Assembly: GCA_023447635.1 (NCBI GenBank)
Contig: JAEXNA010000027.1
Span: 26,765 to 90,764 of the forward strand
Direction: 5' to 3'
Source: Vulcanimicrobiota bacterium
GTDB taxonomy: Bacteria > Vulcanimicrobiota > Xenobia > Xenobiales > JADMJV01
Length of the DNA stretch: 64,000 bases
Part shown: piece by piece, positions 60,337-64,000 of the stretch
Layout of the letters: each line of letters starts with the position of its first letter
Position numbering within the stretch: the stretch's first letter is position 1
Notes under the pieces: generated by a model
What the model was told of the DNA's origin: nothing
Databases searched by the model: none
Seen by the model: the letters and a program-made list of their open reading frames with translations, nothing else
Position numbers and translations under genes: made by a program

Positions 60337-62217
60337 TCAGGTGGGAGGGAACAGCGGCTGCACTTTGCGGCTCTCGTCCAGCCCTTCGACCGGCGTGCGC
60401 AACTGAGCTTCGTAAAGCTTGGTATACAGGCCGTGCTTAGCCAGCAACACGTCGTGAGTGCCCTCTTCCACGATCTGGCCGGCATCGAGCACGATGATCC
60501 GGTCGGCGTGCCGAATGGTGTTCAGACGATGCGCGATGACCAGACAGGTGCGGCCGCGCATAATCCGCTCGATCGCTTCGGTGATCAGGTTCTCGGACTC
60601 GGTGTCGATGCCGGAGGTGAACTCGTCGAGGATCAGCACCTTGGGCTGGCGCAGCAGGGCGCGGGCGATGGCGATACGCTGGCGCTGACCACCGGAAAGG
60701 CGCACGCCGCGCTCTCCGATGTCCGTCTCGTAGCCCATCGGCATGCGGGCGATGAACTCGTCGGCGTTGGCCAGTTTCGAGGCTTCGATGATCTGCTCGC
60801 GGGTGAAGTCGGGGCGGCCGCAGGCGATGTTGTCCGCGATGGTGCCCGCGAAGAGGACCGACTCCTGGATGACCGTGCCGATCTGGGTGCGCAGCGAGCC
60901 CACGGTGATATCGCGCAGGTCGTGGCCATCGACCGAAATCGAGCCGCTGGTGGGGTCGTAGAAACGCGGCACCAGGTTCACGAAGCTGGTCTTGCCAGCG
61001 CCGTTGGTCCCCACGATGGCGATCACTTCGCCTGCTTTGACCTCGAGGTTGATACCGCGCAGGATCTCCTTCGACTCGTCGTAGGCGAAGCGGACGTCCT
61101 TGAAGCTGATGTCGCCCTTGACCGGGGGCAGCACCACCGCGTCAGGCTTGTCGGTCACTTCGGGCGGAGTGTCGATCAGCAGGAAAGCGCGATTGCCGGC
61201 CGCCGACGAGGCATGCAGGGACGAGTAAAAACTCGCCACCACGGTCACGGGCTGAATGATCATCGCCATCAGAGCCCAGTATTCCACCATCGAGGCCAGA
61301 GTGGCCTGGCCGTTGATGATGCGGGCGGTGCCAAAGTAGACGATGGCGATGATGCCGATTACGGAAAGCAGTTCGACCACCGGGGTCTGGGTGGCCGAGA
61401 CTTTAACCAGGCGCATCTGGGTCGAGAAGTTCTCTTCGTTGACCTCTTCATAGCGCTGGATCTCGAACCCCTCGCGGTGGTACGCCTTGATCACCTTCTG
61501 GCTGCTGGTGTTTTCGATCATGATGGCGGACAGGTCCGCCACCCGCGACTGCAGACGTTCGGTGGCCTGCCCGATCGCCTTACCGAACTTGCCCACGGCC
61601 ACGCCGATCAGCGGACTCAGCATGAAGACCAGCAGCGTCATCTGCCAATCTTTGTAGATCATGGCGCCAAGAGCACCAATCACGACCAGGAAGTTCTTCA
61701 GGAAGTCGGCCAGGTTGGTGTAGATGCCGGTGGCGGCGATCACGTCGCTGGTGGCGCGGCTCTGGATCTCTCCCAGGCGCATCGATTCAAAGAAGCGTAG
61801 CGAAAGCTGCTGCAGATGCGAGAAGACTTCGGCGCGGATGTCGCGGATGGCCGACTGCGAGGCCAGGTCCGTCAAATACTTCTGATAGTACCAGCCGATG
61901 CCGCGGGCGATGACCAGCAGCACGAAAGCGGCGACCAGATAGTTCAGCTGCTGCATGGGGCTCTGCCCGTTCAGCCCCTGAATCAGGCCGTCGCCGACGA
62001 CGTTCTTGACCTCGAACCCGCTCTTGGCCAGATCCGTGGTGCTCTTGACCTGCCCGTCCGACATCAGCCCGAACAGCCAGCCCAGCAGTTTGGCCTGCGA
62101 CAGACGCGCCAGGGCCACGAACACGGTGAAGAAGATGGCGCCAAGCGCTACCTTCCAGTAAGGCTTGAGATAGCTGAAAATTCGGGCCTGAACGGCCATC
62201 ATGTCTTTGAACGGCAT
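60337..62217 (-). CDS. ABC exporter, fused membrane and ATPase domains (MsbA-like)
   Basis: 626 residues from the ATG at 62217. Six membrane segments (about 15-330; RFFESMRLGEIQSRATSDV is the first coupling region) precede an ATPase with Walker A GTNGAGKTS, the LSGGQRQRIAIARAL signature, Walker B VLILDEFTSGID and the H-loop IAHRLN. The D-loop SGID differs from the usual SALD. MsbA-like exporters flip lipid A or lipids, or export drugs. The Q-loop (VIQESVLF) and the H-loop are intact, so ATPase activity is expected. The homodimer fold is the norm for this layout. Confidence 0.93.
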   Translation of the reverse strand: MPFKDMMAVQARIFSYLKPYWKVALGAIFFTVFVALARLSQAKLLGWLFGLMSDGQVKSTTDLAKSGFEVKNVVGDGLIQGLNGQSPMQQLNYLVAAFVLLVIARGIGWYYQKYLTDLASQSAIRDIRAEVFSHLQQLSLRFFESMRLGEIQSRATSDVIAATGIYTNLADFLKNFLVVIGALGAMIYKDWQMTLLVFMLSPLIGVAVGKFGKAIGQATERLQSRVADLSAIMIENTSSQKVIKAYHREGFEIQRYEEVNEENFSTQMRLVKVSATQTPVVELLSVIGIIAIVYFGTARIINGQATLASMVEYWALMAMIIQPVTVVASFYSSLHASSAAGNRAFLLIDTPPEVTDKPDAVVLPPVKGDISFKDVRFAYDESKEILRGINLEVKAGEVIAIVGTNGAGKTSFVNLVPRFYDPTSGSISVDGHDLRDITVGSLRTQIGTVIQESVLFAGTIADNIACGRPDFTREQIIEASKLANADEFIARMPMGYETDIGERGVRLSGGQRQRIAIARALLRQPKVLILDEFTSGIDTESENLITEAIERIMRGRTCLVIAHRLNTIRHADRIIVLDAGQIVEEGTHDVLLAKHGLYTKLYEAQLRTPVEGLDESRKVQPLFPPT

Positions 62218-62345
62218 AGCTTTGCAGCCCCGTTCTACCAACTATCGGCCCGCCCTGGCAAGTGCGACGCTATTTGTCGGGGGGCTGGAGGGGCTCCCGA
62301 AAGTCCCCTGTGGGATTCGAGAGCTCATCGCTCGGCTCGCGAATG

Positions 62346-62359
62346 GTCCCACGTGGGAC
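62346..62359. repeat. parS-like palindrome, copy 7
   Basis: A 14-base GTCCCACGTGGGAC in the divergent gap between the ABC exporter and the 5'-nucleotidase, 44 bases centre-to-centre from copy 8. A degenerate third copy (GTCCCCTGTGGGAT, 62299-62312) lies 47 bases upstream. Confidence 0.78.
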
Positions 62360-62388
62360 TTTTTGGAATCCTCGCGCAGCTCGCAGAT

Positions 62389-62404
62389 GGTCCCACGTGG
62401 GACC
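62389..62404. repeat. parS-like palindrome, copy 8
   Basis: A 16-base GGTCCCACGTGGGACC in the same gap. Together with copy 7 it forms a near-tandem arrangement: the stretch before each copy is also similar (CTCGC.GATGGTCCC / CTCGCGAATGGTCCC). Confidence 0.78.
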
Positions 62405-62471
62405 TTACCTCCACTTCGCAGGGCTCGTCGAAGGTGGAGGGCCGGGGCGGGAGGCGCGAGAACCGGCGGGC

Positions 62472-63926
62472 ATGCTGAAGAGATTTTTCACGGTGGCGCT
62501 GGCTTTGGCGCTGCTGTCGCCGCTGCAGGCGGAAGAGGTGCGGCTGTTCCTGGTCCACACCAATGATATCCACGGCCATCTCGAGGCCTCGGATGGAAAC
62601 GTCAAAACCGGAGGCTACGTGCGCGTGGCCACCGTGATCAAGACGCTGAAAGCGGCCTTCCCCGGGCGCGTGGTGGTTCTCGACGCGGGCGACCTGGCGC
62701 TGGGAACTCCCACCTCGGGCCACTTCCTGGGCATTCCGACCGCCGAAGCGATGGCCAACGTGGGCTACGACGCCGTCGCTATCGGCAACCACGAGTTCGA
62801 CTGGGGCCAGGAGGCGATGGCGAAGCTTCTCAAAGCGACTGGCGCTCCGACCCTCTGCGCTAACCTGGTCGACGAGAAGGACGGCAGCTACCCTTACCCT
62901 CCCTTCACCGTGGTCGAGCGGGGCGGGGCCAGGATCGGCATCATCGGCCTGGTTGCCCCTGATACCGCGACGCGCACTCCGCGCGCCTACACCGCTGGCT
63001 GGAAATTTCTCGAAGCCGAGCCTGCTATGAAAAAGGCGCTCGGCGACCTGCCCGAAGTCGACGCCGTGGTGGCGTTGACCCATATCGGCGAGCCTGCCGA
63101 CCGGGCCCTGGCCAAAGCCACTCCCGAACTCGACCTGATCGTGGGCGGGCATTCTCACACCCCGATCACCGAACTGGCCCACGAGAACGGCGTGCCGATC
63201 GTGCAGAGCGGTTGCTACTGCCGCTTTGTCGGAGTGATGGAAGTGCTGGTCGACACCGAGGCCGACAGCCTGAAGGTGTTGGAGTACCACCTGGTCCCGA
63301 TCGACCTTTCTATTGCACCCGATCCCGAAGTCTCCGCCATCGTGCAGGGCTACGCCGACCAGGTTCGCCCCCTCCTCGACAAGGTGATCGGACAGAGTAG
63401 CGCCGAGGTGCTCAACAGCACGAGCGACTCCAACCTGGACCGTCCGCTCGGTAACCTGATTGCCGACGCTCTGCGGGCCGAGACTGGCGCCGACGTGGCG
63501 TTCTACAACAAAGGTGGAGTGCGGGGCACCATGCCGGCCGGGCCGCTAGACGTGCGCACCTTACAAGAGATGTTCCCCTTCGACGACCCGATCGTGACGA
63601 TGACGGTCAGCGGCGAGCAGTTGAAAGCCATCGTCGAGGAAGGCGTCAAAAGTCAGGCAAAAATGTCGGTATCCGGACTCCAGGCGAGCATCGACAAGGC
63701 GGGCCAGGCCCGGATTCTGGTGGGAGGGGAGCCGCTGCGCGGCGACCGGAAATACCGACTGGCCACCACGAACTTTTTGGCCACCGGAGGCGACCAGATG
63801 TCGACCCTTGGGCGCCTGACGATCGACGAGTTCTTGCCCTTCACCCGACTGGTGATGCAGAGCCACATCGAAAAGAACCCGCAAGTCTCCCCTCCCCCCA
63901 CCGGGCGGCTCCGCCGCCTCCCCTAG
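62472..63926 (+). CDS. 5'-nucleotidase / UshA-like periplasmic phosphoesterase
   Basis: 484 residues from the ATG at 62472, which is followed by a signal peptide (MLKRFFTVALALALLSPLQA). The calcineurin-like metallophosphatase domain (20-270) has HTNDIHGHLE, LDAGDLALGT, IGNHEFDWGQ, LTHIGE and VGGHSHT. The 5'-nucleotidase C-terminal domain (about 310-470) has the N-L-I-A-D-A region, YNKGGVRGTMP, and FLATGGDQM. It hydrolyses extracellular or periplasmic nucleotides to nucleosides, for salvage. The upstream gap contains two parS-like palindromes and one degenerate copy. Confidence 0.93.
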   Translation: MLKRFFTVALALALLSPLQAEEVRLFLVHTNDIHGHLEASDGNVKTGGYVRVATVIKTLKAAFPGRVVVLDAGDLALGTPTSGHFLGIPTAEAMANVGYDAVAIGNHEFDWGQEAMAKLLKATGAPTLCANLVDEKDGSYPYPPFTVVERGGARIGIIGLVAPDTATRTPRAYTAGWKFLEAEPAMKKALGDLPEVDAVVALTHIGEPADRALAKATPELDLIVGGHSHTPITELAHENGVPIVQSGCYCRFVGVMEVLVDTEADSLKVLEYHLVPIDLSIAPDPEVSAIVQGYADQVRPLLDKVIGQSSAEVLNSTSDSNLDRPLGNLIADALRAETGADVAFYNKGGVRGTMPAGPLDVRTLQEMFPFDDPIVTMTVSGEQLKAIVEEGVKSQAKMSVSGLQASIDKAGQARILVGGEPLRGDRKYRLATTNFLATGGDQMSTLGRLTIDEFLPFTRLVMQSHIEKNPQVSPPPTGRLRRLP

Positions 63927-64000
63927 AGCGGAGGCCTCCCCAAGGCCCCTCCCCTCCTTCCATAGAGGTCGAAAAACGCATCGAGCCAGCCCCCTACAGG

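Noticed and set aside
1..64000. CRISPR arrays, tRNA or rRNA genes, insertion sequences
   Set aside because: I found no regularly spaced repeats, cloverleaf-like stretches, or transposase-like frames with terminal repeats.

Overview
The window is about 64 kb of GC-rich, gene-dense bacterial DNA. The cell is probably a free-living diderm: it encodes a POTRA/beta-barrel outer-membrane secretion protein, many signal peptides, DsbD, and scattered type IV pilus or type II secretion parts (a pilin, a PilC/GspF protein, a PilP-like protein). The signalling load is high: two-component and c-di-GMP proteins, two class III nucleotide cyclases, a receptor Ser/Thr kinase, a pseudokinase-ATPase and a multi-FHA scaffold. 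I cannot assign a phylum from sequence alone. The mix looks more like an uncultured lineage near Vulcanimicrobiota/Eremiobacterota or another deep phylum than a model group, and that is only a guess. I found no rRNA, tRNA, CRISPR array, insertion sequence or prophage, and no gene-free stretch exceeds 300 bases.

Layout. 1-2740 (minus): receiver-PAS-GGDEF-EAL protein and a sensor histidine kinase cut by the window edge. 3022-10888 (plus): hflX, a four-FHA protein, a family 3 glycosidase and a GltD-type flavoprotein fused to ferredoxin modules. 10985-12785 (minus): receptor kinase and a secreted protein. 12960-14771 (plus): tandem-ACT protein, peptide deformylase, membrane protein. 14815-18275 (minus): nadA-nadB-nadC, with an NrtR-type NAD regulator at 19786-20652 and a clear promoter/operator before nadA. 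18446-22868 (minus): pilin, leucine-rich-repeat protein, NrtR, NPCBM-like protein, TPR protein. 23067-26723 (plus): secD, secF and a receiver/anti-sigma-kinase fusion. 26729-30575 (minus): an overlapping glutamine-synthetase-like / aldehyde dehydrogenase / iron alcohol dehydrogenase operon, probably amine (ethanolamine-like) breakdown. 30708-43159 (plus): helical protein, GAF-cyclase, PilC/GspF, pseudokinase-ATPase, DsbD, divergent aldehyde dehydrogenase, CHASE2-cyclase, secreted protein. 43156-49747 (minus): MrfA-like helicase, BolA, exported protein, TpsB/FhaC-like barrel, HD hydrolase, ankyrin protein. 49873-56288: mixed exported proteins, SDR, PilP-like protein, GH31 glucosidase, ADP-ribosylglycohydrolase. 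56553-63926: HNH protein, frameshifted galT, membrane protein, exported protein, MsbA-like ABC exporter and 5'-nucleotidase.

The most unusual feature is a family of eight near-identical palindromes (core GTCCCACGTGGGAC) spread from 10.9 to 62.4 kb, mostly between genes but also inside two coding regions. Apart from two symmetric bases they match the CACGTG-centred parS sites bound by ParB. They may therefore be this lineage's chromosome-segregation centromere, which would place the window near the replication origin.
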